Both the position numbers and the translations under genes were made by a program. The notes below the pieces were generated by a model, which made no database searches, had not been told where the DNA came from, and worked only from the letters and a program-made list of their open reading frames with translations. DNA of 9,174 nt, taken from positions 1 to 9,174 of the forward strand of contig CAZWJJ010000033.1 of NCBI GenBank assembly GCA_964634555.1, in the 5' to 3' direction. Shown in pieces: positions 1-7,228 of this stretch (its first letter is position 1; every line of letters begins with the position of its first letter). Source of the stretch: JACQCV01 sp964634555. GTDB lineage: Bacteria > Patescibacteriota > Minisyncoccia > Phycocordibacterales > UBA12445.

Positions 1-12
1 TATCTTTATAAT

Positions 13-35
13 AAAAAACCCGGCAAAATGCCGGG
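13..35 (-). terminator. Rho-independent terminator after the His-rich protein gene
   Basis: On the minus strand a perfect 7-bp stem (CCCGGCA / TGCCGGG, with a three-base loop) is followed directly by six T residues. It lies 12 bases past the stop codon of the histidine-rich protein gene and would end the transcript from that gene, and probably from the whole secD unit. The T-run on the other side is interrupted, so the minus strand is the better direction. Confidence 0.9.
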
Positions 36-47
36 AATAAAAACCTA

Positions 48-500
48 TCAGTGGCGATGATTATCTTCCACAATCGGATACTTATAAACTGAATAATCAG
101 GGGTTAGGTAATCATTTTCATCAATAGCATTGACCATATAGTCACGATCGTCATGACTAAGCTCGCTCAATATATCCATCAGCATTTCGATCGACTCTAT
201 ACGATTTTCATGTTGTGTCTCGATCTTCTTCTCAATGTAATGTCGACGATTGATATTATGAAAATGCTGCTTATGTTGAAAATTTCTAGATCCATTGGGT
301 GAATTTTGCGTATTATAATTTCTCAATCTGCATGGTGAGTTATGAACGTCATGATATACACCATGTCGTTCAATATTTGAACGATTACAGTTGGGATGTC
401 TAACAAGCGGATGATCATGCGGACGAGCTCTGGCCAAATTCAGAAGAAAAAAGAAGATAAAGACACTAGTAGCAAGAACCTTATCAATCTTTCGGATCAT
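48..500 (-). CDS. Secreted histidine-rich protein of unknown function
   Basis: This 150-residue protein is not one I recognise. It begins with a clear signal peptide: a basic start (MIRKIDK), a hydrophobic core rich in Phe, Leu and Ile at about residues 8-22, and an A-R-A site that predicts cleavage after residue 25. The mature part of about 125 residues is polar, with 14 histidines, many Asn and Arg, two cysteines (38 and 57) and no tryptophan. Residues about 85-125 look helical and more acidic. The composition would suit metal binding or surface attachment outside the membrane, but that is inference. The ATG is preceded by AGGAGG, the strongest ribosome site in its unit. The gene ends in TGA followed at once by in-frame TAG. 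It lies 88 bases after comEC and just before a terminator, so it may be co-transcribed or have its own promoter. Confidence 0.75.
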   Translation of the reverse strand: MIRKIDKVLATSVFIFFFLLNLARARPHDHPLVRHPNCNRSNIERHGVYHDVHNSPCRLRNYNTQNSPNGSRNFQHKQHFHNINRRHYIEKKIETQHENRIESIEMLMDILSELSHDDRDYMVNAIDENDYLTPDYSVYKYPIVEDNHRH

Positions 501-504
501 CCTT

Positions 505-510
505 CCTCCT
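505..510 (-). promoter_or_regulatory. Strong ribosome binding site of the His-rich gene
   Basis: On the minus strand AGGAGG lies four bases (AAGG) before the ATG at 500. This full consensus fixes the start. The spacing is a little short, but the second half of the purine run (GGAAGG) can also pair. Confidence 0.8.
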
Positions 511-537
511 CTTGTTAATGGTCATTTATCAAGGATC

Positions 538-556
538 AAAAGCTGATGTATTCAGC
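538..556 (-). terminator. Possible weak terminator or attenuator hairpin between comEC and the His-rich gene
   Basis: Read on the minus strand, GCTGA, a five-base loop and TCAGC are followed by TTTT. A five-bp stem is short for an intrinsic terminator, so it may only attenuate or may be chance. If real, it would lower read-through from the comEC operon into the His-rich gene. Confidence 0.25.
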
Positions 557-568
557 CGCATCTGGTTT

Positions 569-600
569 ATTAGACTAAGACATTTATATTATTTTGTCAA
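569..600 (-). promoter_or_regulatory. Low-confidence promoter candidate for the His-rich gene
   Basis: A perfect TTGACA (600-595, minus strand) overlaps the last codons of comEC. The best -10-like match, TCTAAT at 574-569, is 20 bases further on, longer than the usual 16-18. The hexamer also encodes Leu-Thr of ComEC and may be coincidental. Confidence 0.2.
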
Positions 601-2016
601 CTTATCAACCGCTTCTAATGAATGATATTGCCAAATCAATACCACCAATATCAGATAATAGATGGCGATCTCAACGAAGCCCAAATTCGGATTAAAGGAT
701 AAACCAAATTTCGCAGATAAGCTGATAACCAAGATTAGATAGTCCAGGATCGGTGCTAAGATCAATGCAATAAGCCAAGCAATCGATTGCCAGAAAAAAG
801 ATAAAATAGCTAACGCAAACCCCAGTGAGATCACGGCCGGAATTATCGGCACTACAAAAATGCTGACTAAAAATGCCGTCAATGAAAAATTTTGAAATTG
901 GGTTATAACAATCGGTGCGGTCATTAATTGAACAGAGATAGTAATTAAAAAAATCTCCTGAATTTTTCTGAAGCGCGAGGCCTCATCAAACTTGAAAAGA
1001 TATTTTAACGCTGGCATCAGATAAATAATTCCGATGACAGCCAGAAATGAAAGTTGGAAACCAGCATCATAGGCAATTATCTTCGGATTTTGTAAAGTCA
1101 AAATAAGCGCGGCTAAAAGCAAGGCATTCTCCGGTGCATATAATCTACCAGTCCTCAAAGCAAGGAGAGAAATGAATGCCATTATGAATGACCGAACAGC
1201 CGATACAGTAAAGCCAGTCATCGCAATAAATAAAGTTATAAAAATAAATGTCACGACCAGTGCGTATCCACGAGAAAAAAACCAACTAAACACCGTAGAG
1301 AGTAAAAATATAAAGATAGCCATATGCAAGCCATCGATCGCAGTCAAATATCTCGCGCCGCTTTGTGAAAGATCATTAGCGAGACCAATTGGGATCTTTT
1401 CATTAGCACCGCTCATAATACCGTAAAGCAAGCCCGCCTGATCAGCTGAAAGGAATAACGAATAGGCAGCATAAGTAGTACGCTTAATTTTGAAGAGATA
1501 TGCTAGCAAAACGTTGTCATTATCGCGAGAAATTACATTGATCAGTGAATGATTCACGGCACCCACCACCCTCTCTTTTGCCAGATATAAACCAAAACTA
1601 TCATTTTTTGGTTTCTGAACTATGCCACTTACCTTAAGAATATCTCCGTAAAAATATTGCGGATAAAGGCCAGTCTTAATTTGAATTTTACCCAGATCAG
1701 TTTGCAAATAAAATATCTGGCTATCTGAACTTTCCTTAGGATCATTTATGATCATCCCCTGTTCTTGTATATTTTCAGGCAATACTCTAACCAATGTTCG
1801 ATAATTATCATCGTCCCACTTATAGTAAAAACCGCCGATCAATAAAAACAATCCGCAAATAAAGGCTGTGCGAACTTCAACCTTAGAATATTGTAGGCCA
1901 ATAACAAAAATTATGGACCAGATTAATAGCTGTAAAAAAGGAAAACCAATACTTACTACGAAAATGCCTGTTAAAAAAGATGAGGCGGCCAATAAAAAAA
2001 CCAGCGGGTAATTCAC
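589..2016 (-). CDS. comEC: ComEC/Rec2-type DNA uptake channel, membrane part only
   Basis: ComEC forms the inner-membrane channel that brings single-stranded DNA into the cytoplasm during natural transformation. This 475-residue protein opens with hydrophobic segments (about 5-65), has a soluble beta-rich stretch at about 85-135 that fits the OB-like N-terminal domain, and then a long polytopic competence domain (about 190-465). Family landmarks are the loop before a helix ending in GLH (229-231), TGFTVSAVR (267-275) and AGFQLSF (318-324). The Ser of the usual SGLH is Asp228 here. Many ComEC proteins continue to 700-800 residues with a metallo-beta-lactamase nuclease domain, but this one stops after the last membrane helices and the next gene does not supply that domain. 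The GTG start lies five bases after the nuclease stop and has no Shine-Dalgarno match, so translation probably depends on coupling. Confidence 0.88.
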   Translation of the reverse strand: MNYPLVFLLAASSFLTGIFVVSIGFPFLQLLIWSIIFVIGLQYSKVEVRTAFICGLFLLIGGFYYKWDDDNYRTLVRVLPENIQEQGMIINDPKESSDSQIFYLQTDLGKIQIKTGLYPQYFYGDILKVSGIVQKPKNDSFGLYLAKERVVGAVNHSLINVISRDNDNVLLAYLFKIKRTTYAAYSLFLSADQAGLLYGIMSGANEKIPIGLANDLSQSGARYLTAIDGLHMAIFIFLLSTVFSWFFSRGYALVVTFIFITLFIAMTGFTVSAVRSFIMAFISLLALRTGRLYAPENALLLAALILTLQNPKIIAYDAGFQLSFLAVIGIIYLMPALKYLFKFDEASRFRKIQEIFLITISVQLMTAPIVITQFQNFSLTAFLVSIFVVPIIPAVISLGFALAILSFFWQSIAWLIALILAPILDYLILVISLSAKFGLSFNPNLGFVEIAIYYLILVVLIWQYHSLEAVDKLTK

Positions 2017-2021
2017 GGCGA

Positions 2022-2666
2022 TTAATTAGACCAACTACGATACTTAGCCCGTATATCGGCGATCCTGGCCGGATCAATATTGTTATAGATTGCCAGCCAA
2101 TTATCGGCAATTTCAATCTCTGCTCTTGTCAGATCAATTCTACCAGCACAGGCTTCCTGATAAAGATAAACCTCTACCACATCTTTATCTCTAAAGCCAG
2201 GCGACGGAGATGCAGCCTCTGGAAAAAGATTTGAGATATCATTGTTTCCACCCAAAGCCAAAGGAATTAGATGATCGATTTCATAAANNNNNNNNNNTTC
2301 ATAAGATCCGCGCGGTTGCGGATATGATATTCCGTATTCAGCATAAACGCTCTTGCGTAATTTTAATGAAACATTACGAACAGTTTTAGTATAACCACTG
2401 ACGCAGATCTTAGATAATTCAGGATTTGGAAAAATTGAACCCGGGGTGCATTTAGGATCCGGCAAAGAACCATTGATTACACAGCCGGAAATTTTAGAAC
2501 GCACACCGAGTTTTTTAGCTTCTTCCGGTTTCGCGGCTAGTAAATCAGCCAATTGAGCCTTCTTTTGGTTTTGATCTTCGTATTTTGAATAATAAACCGA
2601 AGCCAGTGACCAGAGAATTAAAAAAAGAAAAACACCTAGAATTCGCCGCGAGGATTTTAAATTCAC
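2022..2666 (-). CDS. Membrane-anchored or secreted HNH endonuclease-like protein, interrupted by an assembly gap
   Basis: An HNH-type nuclease fold is indicated by the core DHLIPLALGG (131-140) with Asn146 in DISNLFPE, and by a downstream KDxVE helix (161-165). This is the layout of a family of small exported HNH proteins that share CTPG, a C-x-GYTKTVR segment and YEIDH. Residues 9-26 form one hydrophobic segment after a basic start, so the protein is a signal-anchored or cleaved exported protein with its catalytic part outside the membrane. Four cysteines (62, 73, 88, 173) suit disulfides there. Four residues (124-127) are unread because of the N run, and collapsing the duplicated flank would give about 208 residues. 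The GTG start overlaps the secF TAG by one base and has a modest GGAAG site eight bases upstream. Placement between secF and comEC suggests a role in handling extracellular DNA, which is inference. Confidence 0.82.
   Translation of the reverse strand: MNLKSSRRILGVFLFLILWSLASVYYSKYEDQNQKKAQLADLLAAKPEEAKKLGVRSKISGCVINGSLPDPKCTPGSIFPNPELSKICVSGYTKTVRNVSLKLRKSVYAEYGISYPQPRGSYEXXXXYEIDHLIPLALGGNNDISNLFPEAASPSPGFRDKDVVEVYLYQEACAGRIDLTRAEIEIADNWLAIYNNIDPARIADIRAKYRSWSN
2288..2297. other. Scaffold gap of 10 N, probably an unmerged contig overlap
   Basis: Ten N separate two copies of TTCATAA, at 2280-2286 and 2298-2304. In the nuclease frame both copies encode Tyr-Glu, giving SYE-XXXX-YEIDH. Removing one copy and the N run (18 bases, six codons) restores the uninterrupted SYEIDH expected in this family. 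The base next to each copy differs (A at 2287, G at 2305), so a contig-end error is also likely. Confidence 0.8.
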
Positions 2667-3550
2667 TATTTATTCTTCCAATCCTGTATTACAACTAAAA
2701 GCGGACTAGCCAAGAGGATTGATGAATATGTACCACAGAAGATTCCAACAATCAAAGCAAGGCAGAAATATTTTACGGATTCAGAACCGAAGAATATCAG
2801 GGCGATCAGTGTCAAAATAACCGCCAAGGAAGTGTTGATCGAGCGTGACAAGGTTTGCCTTATACTCATACCAACTGTCTCATTAAAAGTCTTAAATTTT
2901 CGCAATTTTAAATTCTCACGAATTCGATCAAATACAACGATTGTATCGTGAACGGAAAAACCCAAGATTGTCAAGATCGCCGTCACAAAAAGCGAATCGA
3001 TCTCAATACCATAAGCATGGCCAAGGTAAGCAAAAATGCCAAGTGGCACCAGTACATCATGTGCCAAAGTTATAACCGTAACCAAACCGTACTGCCACGA
3101 TTTAACGACTCCGGACACATGTCGAAAAGCAAATGCTATAAAAAGTGTAATAGCCAAAATAACCAAAATAATAGAATATAGAGCCTTGGTTTTTAATTCA
3201 CCACCAATTGTAGGCCCGACGGAATTAAATCTTTTATCATTAACAGCAACGCCATCAACGGCCAGAGCTTTAACAAGCGCAGCGCGATCAGATTCCTTAA
3301 GATCTCTCGCTTTAATAATCAATCCCTTATCACCGTATGGCTGAATAGTTTCCTGAAGATTAAGAGGCTCAACAGCCGCCTTAATCTTAGAAAGATCAGG
3401 CATGCCAGCTGGATATTCAACCTCCAAAAGAGAACCGCCAGTAAAATCCATACCAAGATTAAGTCCGAATATCCAAACAGAAACCAATGAAGCAACCATC
3501 AAGATAAATAAGACGCCGACGAATATTTTACTATTTTTTGCAACAAACAT
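2666..3550 (-). CDS. secF: Protein translocase subunit SecF
   Basis: SecF pairs with SecD in the cytoplasmic membrane and uses the proton gradient to pull exported proteins through SecYEG after SecA has acted. At 294 residues it has the usual bacterial length. The N-terminal helix (about 7-30) is followed by GMDFTGGSLLEV (33-44), the SecF version of the D/F GG box, then a short periplasmic domain and SVGPTIGGELK (110-120). Five more membrane helices follow, with the charged segment SVHDTIVVFDRIREN (199-213), whose Asp202 corresponds to the conserved proton-path aspartate, and SRSINTS (235-241). It begins five bases after secD with no visible Shine-Dalgarno site in an AT-only stretch, so it is probably translationally coupled. 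Its stop overlaps the nuclease start. Confidence 0.97.
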   Translation of the reverse strand: MFVAKNSKIFVGVLFILMVASLVSVWIFGLNLGMDFTGGSLLEVEYPAGMPDLSKIKAAVEPLNLQETIQPYGDKGLIIKARDLKESDRAALVKALAVDGVAVNDKRFNSVGPTIGGELKTKALYSIILVILAITLFIAFAFRHVSGVVKSWQYGLVTVITLAHDVLVPLGIFAYLGHAYGIEIDSLFVTAILTILGFSVHDTIVVFDRIRENLKLRKFKTFNETVGMSIRQTLSRSINTSLAVILTLIALIFFGSESVKYFCLALIVGIFCGTYSSILLASPLLVVIQDWKNK

Positions 3551-3555
3551 GAAAA

Positions 3556-4956
3556 TTATAATTTAAAACCATGGCCGAATAAAAACTTCAACACCTTGCT
3601 CTGCCCCCTCAAACCAAAGGCAAGCAAAATTGTTCTTGTAACCGTGATCGCGGTAAACATACTGGCAATAACGCCAATAGCTAAGGTTAAAGCAAATCCC
3701 TTGATCAAACTTGTACCAAACCAGAACAAAATAATCGAAGTAATGATTGTCGATAAATTACTATCGCGGATAGACTCCCATGCCCTCCAAAAACCTTCGC
3801 GAATGGCATCTTCAAGCACTCTTCCAGCCGAAAGCTCTTCTTTAATTCGCTCGAATATAAGAATATTAGCATCAACCGCCATACCAATTGTTAAAATAAA
3901 TCCAGCAATACCGGCGGCAGTCAATGTAACAGATAAAAGCTTAAATATTGCAAGCATTAACACGACATATATCGATAAAGAAATTGTTGCCAAAAGTCCT
4001 GGCAATCGATACCAAACTATCAAGAATATGGCAACAAGGAAGAAACCAATTACACCAGCATGAACATTTTGATTAATAGCTTCCTCACCCAAAGTGGCAC
4101 CGACTTTTTCGGTCGAGATGAGTTCTATCGGCACTGGCAATGCTCCCGCATTTAATCTACCAACCAGTGTTTTAGCTTCATCGGCGCTAAAGTTGCCGGT
4201 GATCTGCGCCTTACCGTCTTTGATTTCCTCTCTAACAACCGGGGTCGTGATAGCTGCGCCATCAAGATAGATTGCTACAGTTTTGCCGATGTTTGCCTTT
4301 GTTAAATCTGAAAAAAGTTTTGAACCGGCCTCATTAAATGAAAGGGAAACTGAGAGCGTAAAAGAGTTGGAATTAAATTCTAGTGATGCCTTCTCTAGAT
4401 AACTACCTGTCAGTGGAGTAGAAACATAGTATGGATCCTGCTGAACAAGTGAGAGATCGATATCTTTTGGAATAGGCAATTTCTTATCTATAGCATCCTT
4501 AATTTTGGATTGTACATCGAGTATCTTTTTCCTCTCATCAGCCGGCCGTTCAGTTTTAAACTCCAAAACCGGAGTAGCACCGATCACAGAAACAGCCTGG
4601 GCAACGTCAGTAACTCCAGGTAACTCAACAGTCAATCTGTGCTCAGAAACGCCAGCAACAGCAGAACCGTCTTCGAGCTGAACCACTGGTTCCGAAACAC
4701 CAAAAAGATTTACTCTTCTCTCAATAACATCACGAAGAGACGACATTGAATCGCCTAATGTGCCAGCAGAAATTTTAGATGTATCAGCTCTATAGATAAG
4801 ATGTGTTCCACCCCTCAAATCAAGACCGAGCTTAAATGGCAATACATTCCAAGACGAATCTTTATTACCCTTATTAATCTCAGTGGTATAAATAAAATAA
4901 CCAAGAAAAACACCGAATAAAATAAAGAAGATAGCCAATAGTCTGGTTTTATTCAT
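3556..4956 (-). CDS. secD: Protein translocase subunit SecD
   Basis: SecD is the larger partner of SecF in the membrane complex that promotes the late, proton-driven step of Sec export. The protein has a first helix (about 6-24), FKLGLDLRGGTHLIY (41-55), VIERRVNLFGVSEP (77-90), a periplasmic base domain with NIGKTVAIYLDG (222-233) and ITGNFSADEAKTL (252-264), and five C-terminal helices. GMAVDANILIFERIKEE (358-374) carries Asp362, the proton-path aspartate. At 466 residues it is much shorter than the 615-residue E. coli protein, because the periplasmic head is small, as in many non-proteobacterial SecD. The ATG at 4956 has no clear Shine-Dalgarno site. It is the first gene after a good promoter. 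No yajC lies next to it. Confidence 0.97.
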   Translation of the reverse strand: MNKTRLLAIFFILFGVFLGYFIYTTEINKGNKDSSWNVLPFKLGLDLRGGTHLIYRADTSKISAGTLGDSMSSLRDVIERRVNLFGVSEPVVQLEDGSAVAGVSEHRLTVELPGVTDVAQAVSVIGATPVLEFKTERPADERKKILDVQSKIKDAIDKKLPIPKDIDLSLVQQDPYYVSTPLTGSYLEKASLEFNSNSFTLSVSLSFNEAGSKLFSDLTKANIGKTVAIYLDGAAITTPVVREEIKDGKAQITGNFSADEAKTLVGRLNAGALPVPIELISTEKVGATLGEEAINQNVHAGVIGFFLVAIFLIVWYRLPGLLATISLSIYVVLMLAIFKLLSVTLTAAGIAGFILTIGMAVDANILIFERIKEELSAGRVLEDAIREGFWRAWESIRDSNLSTIITSIILFWFGTSLIKGFALTLAIGVIASMFTAITVTRTILLAFGLRGQSKVLKFLFGHGFKL

Positions 4957-5033
4957 TCCATTAGAAAATTAAAGAATAATCTGCAAATACGGCCTATAGA
5001 ATAACTATTTTCTTGCCGAACGCGCATCAAACT

Positions 5034-5061
5034 ATTATATTCATCCGAAAATAAAAAACAA
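5034..5061 (-). promoter_or_regulatory. Promoter of the secD-secF-nuclease-comEC operon
   Basis: On the minus strand a perfect TATAAT (5039-5034) lies 16 bases after TTGTTT (5061-5056), which matches the first half of TTGACA. Transcription would start near 5027 and leave a leader of about 70 bases before secD. The -35 region overlaps the T-run side of the hairpin after folD, so one unit ends where the next begins. Confidence 0.6.
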
Positions 5062-5080
5062 CCCTAACAGAAGGAGTGTT
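5050..5080 (-). terminator. Probable weak Rho-independent terminator after folD
   Basis: Minus-strand AACACTCCT and AGGGTTGTT form a nine-position stem with one mismatch and one G-T pair around a six-base loop. It is followed by a T-rich run (TTTTATTTT). It starts 32 bases after the folD stop. The low GC content of the stem makes it less certain than the other two terminators. Confidence 0.5.
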
Positions 5081-5112
5081 AAGTTTAAAGTCATGCTGAA
5101 TCGGCAAAAAAT

Positions 5113-5934
5113 CTACAACCCACCAAGCATGACCAAATTTTTAAAAAGCATAGCAACCGTTATGGGACCAACTCCGCCTGGCACCGGCGAAAAGACCCTT
5201 GCCTTATCAGCACAACGAACATCAACATCGCCGACAATTTTACCCGAAACATCTACGGTTGAAGCATCAATTATAATAGCGCCAGATCGAATCATCTCTG
5301 GCTTAATTAAATTTGGCACTCCCGGTCCCGAAACAACTATATCAGCCTGACTTAAAACGACTGAGGAAATATCCGGATTCCAATCAACCTTATCAATAGC
5401 CGCAACTTCGCATCCCTGATTTTTAAGCCAAGCTTCTACTGGTCTGCCCACCAATTTTCCACGCCCAACCACAACCGCCCTTAAACCCTGAAGATCCTGC
5501 ATACCATTTATATCTAAAATCTCCTTAACTGATCCAACAACTGGCGGTAAAATCCTTGATCGACCTTCGACAAACAATCTTTGCGCAAAATCAGACAAAA
5601 GATCAACATCCTTATCAACTGGCAAAATATTCAAGACTTCTGATGAGTCAATATTTTTCGGCAGGGGTAACTGTACAATGATTCCCGAAGGATTATCCGC
5701 TAAAATATCCCTGATCTCAGAAATCAATTCACGAGTCAATATGCCGGCCCCGTATCTAAAAATCCTAACCTCAACACCAATTTCCTCGCCAAATTTTTTC
5801 TTTTTATCAATATACCTAGCAGAGACCGGATCATCGCCAACAAAAACAATAGCCAAAGACAGCTTTCTCCCGATCACCTTTTTCTTCAGATCTTCAGCGA
5901 TCTCATTATTTATTTTATTGCCGTCAATTATCAT
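5113..5934 (-). CDS. folD: Bifunctional methylenetetrahydrofolate dehydrogenase/cyclohydrolase, divergent FolD
   Basis: FolD oxidises 5,10-methylene-THF to 5,10-methenyl-THF with NAD(P)+ and hydrolyses that to 10-formyl-THF in the cytoplasm. The 273-residue protein starts at the family's usual IIDG (2-5). It keeps Tyr41 and Lys45 of the active-site YxxxK, GIIVQLPLP (84-92) with Gln88, Asp111 of KDVD, the nucleotide loop VVVGRGKLVGRP (154-165), and PVPGGVGP (250-257). Two usual segments differ: KDVDGF is KDVDLL, and the PCTP box before the Rossmann domain is PPVV (130-133). The start is uncertain. In-frame GTG at 5952 is 12 bases after a GGAGG, TTG at 5964 abuts that GGAGG with no spacer, and ATG at 5934 has no Shine-Dalgarno site but gives standard length. 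I chose the ATG. It follows glyA in the same transcript. Confidence 0.9.
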   Translation of the reverse strand: MIIDGNKINNEIAEDLKKKVIGRKLSLAIVFVGDDPVSARYIDKKKKFGEEIGVEVRIFRYGAGILTRELISEIRDILADNPSGIIVQLPLPKNIDSSEVLNILPVDKDVDLLSDFAQRLFVEGRSRILPPVVGSVKEILDINGMQDLQGLRAVVVGRGKLVGRPVEAWLKNQGCEVAAIDKVDWNPDISSVVLSQADIVVSGPGVPNLIKPEMIRSGAIIIDASTVDVSGKIVGDVDVRCADKARVFSPVPGGVGPITVAMLFKNLVMLGGL

Positions 5935-5964
5935 CTGTGATAAACAAAACACTTGAAGATCCAA

Positions 5965-5969
5965 CCTCC
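5965..5969 (-). promoter_or_regulatory. Shine-Dalgarno-like GGAGG between glyA and folD
   Basis: GGAGG on the minus strand lies inside the 14-base gap after the glyA stop. It directly abuts a TTG, which leaves no room for initiation there, and is 12 bases from GTG 5952 and 30 from ATG 5934. It supports initiation at the GTG, or is only a re-initiation aid. Confidence 0.4.
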
Positions 5970-5978
5970 AAGTAAGAA

Positions 5979-7151
5979 TTACGATCTCAAAACTTTGTTA
6001 ATCTTCTTAGCGAGCAAAACCATATCCTCCTCATTTTTTCCCCGTGTTGTTTCAGCCGCTGTTCCCAATCTTATTCCGGACGGGTCCATCGGATTTCGAG
6101 TATCAAAGGGAATGGCATTCATATTGACTATGATCCCCGCTTTCTCTAATTTTGTACTGGCTTCCTTTCCGGAAACACTCTTGCCGTCACGCCAAGTATC
6201 AACCAGAATCAAGTGGGAATCCGTCCCGCCGGAAATAATTCTCCAACCATGCATGCCGAGTTCGGCGGCTAAAACTTTTGCATTCTTCACCACCTGCTTA
6301 GCATATTTTTTAAACTCCAAGCTCTTTGCCTCCTTCAAAGCCACAGCCACAGCGGCGATCTGATTCAGATGCGGACCGCCCTGCATGCCGGGAAATACAG
6401 CCTTGTCAATTTTTTGAGGCAACCCGCGAGTATCTCTGCGCGAAAATATCATCGCGGAACGCGGGCCGCGCAAGGTTTTATGAACTGTCGTCGTAACAAT
6501 ATCGGCAAATTCAAAAGGGGTTGGATATACTTGACCCGCAACTAATCCGGCAAAATGAGACATATCAACCATAAGCATCGCGCCGCAAGCATCAGCAATG
6601 TCCCTAAATTTTTTAAAATCTATAAAACGCGGATATGCAGTGAACCCAGCGACAATCAATTCCGGCTTCTCTCTAGTTGCAATCTCGCGAAGTGAGTCAT
6701 AATTAAGAACTTCAGTATCCTTATCAACGCCATACGGAATCTGCCTCCAAATCTTGCCAGTAATTGATACCTTATGGCCGTGAGTAAGGTGGCCGCCGTG
6801 CGCCAACTCCATTCCCATAATCTTTCCTCCTGCCTCAACAAGAGCCAGATAAACAGCGACATTAGCTGGTGAACCGGACAGCGGCTGAACATTCACCGCC
6901 CAAACATTTTCATCCAAACCAAAAAGATCTAAGGCTCTCGTCTTGCACAAAAGCTCAACTTTATCCGAGATCCGATTTCCTCCATAATATCTCGCGCCCG
7001 AATATCCCTCAGCATATTTATTAGTCAAAACTGAACCCAGCGCCAACAATACGTCATTTGAAACATAATTTTCAGAAGCTATAAGATTGATCGCCTTCTT
7101 CTGTCTTGCCGCTTCTTCCTTGATCAATTTTTCAATCTGTTTATCTTTCAT
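5979..7151 (-). CDS. glyA: Serine hydroxymethyltransferase
   Basis: GlyA is a pyridoxal-phosphate enzyme of the cytoplasm that converts serine and tetrahydrofolate to glycine and 5,10-methylene-THF. Nearly every family box is visible: NLIASEN (22-28), YAEGYSGARYYGG (46-58), AHGGHLTHG (117-125), VDMSHFAGLVAG (195-206) with Asp196 and His199, TTVHKTLRGPR (221-231) with Lys225 as the cofactor lysine, FPGMQGGPH (253-261), and SGIRLGT (358-364) with Arg361 for the substrate carboxylate. At 390 residues it is some 20-30 shorter than typical bacterial forms. The usual GTPA after SGIR is GTAA here. The ATG start has no Shine-Dalgarno match in a very AT-rich leader. It is the first gene of a two-gene unit and supplies the substrate of FolD. 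Confidence 0.97.
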   Translation of the reverse strand: MKDKQIEKLIKEEAARQKKAINLIASENYVSNDVLLALGSVLTNKYAEGYSGARYYGGNRISDKVELLCKTRALDLFGLDENVWAVNVQPLSGSPANVAVYLALVEAGGKIMGMELAHGGHLTHGHKVSITGKIWRQIPYGVDKDTEVLNYDSLREIATREKPELIVAGFTAYPRFIDFKKFRDIADACGAMLMVDMSHFAGLVAGQVYPTPFEFADIVTTTVHKTLRGPRSAMIFSRRDTRGLPQKIDKAVFPGMQGGPHLNQIAAVAVALKEAKSLEFKKYAKQVVKNAKVLAAELGMHGWRIISGGTDSHLILVDTWRDGKSVSGKEASTKLEKAGIIVNMNAIPFDTRNPMDPSGIRLGTAAETTRGKNEEDMVLLAKKINKVLRS

Positions 7152-7228
7152 AATTTTAGATTTTAATTTTAAGTTAAAAATTATTAAACCGCGAATTCGA
7201 AAATTTAATTAACTTAAACCATGTTGGT

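Noticed and set aside
3036..4063. Long plus-strand open frames opposite secD and secF
   Set aside because: Both lie fully antisense to unmistakable SecD and SecF coding sequence and show no domain or ribosome site. They are frame shadows.
5013..5107. Inverted repeat TTGCCGA / TCGGCAA flanking the folD-secD gap
   Set aside because: Only seven bases with arms about 80 bases apart, with no conserved loop. It is likely chance, and the region is explained by a hairpin and a promoter.
5953..6363. Plus-strand open frame of 136 codons opposite glyA
   Set aside because: GlyA's family motifs on the minus strand explain the region, and the plus frame encodes nothing recognisable.
7152..7228. Riboswitch in the glyA leader
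   Set aside because: The leader is about 70 bases of mostly A and T without stable stems or a recognisable glycine or THF aptamer core.
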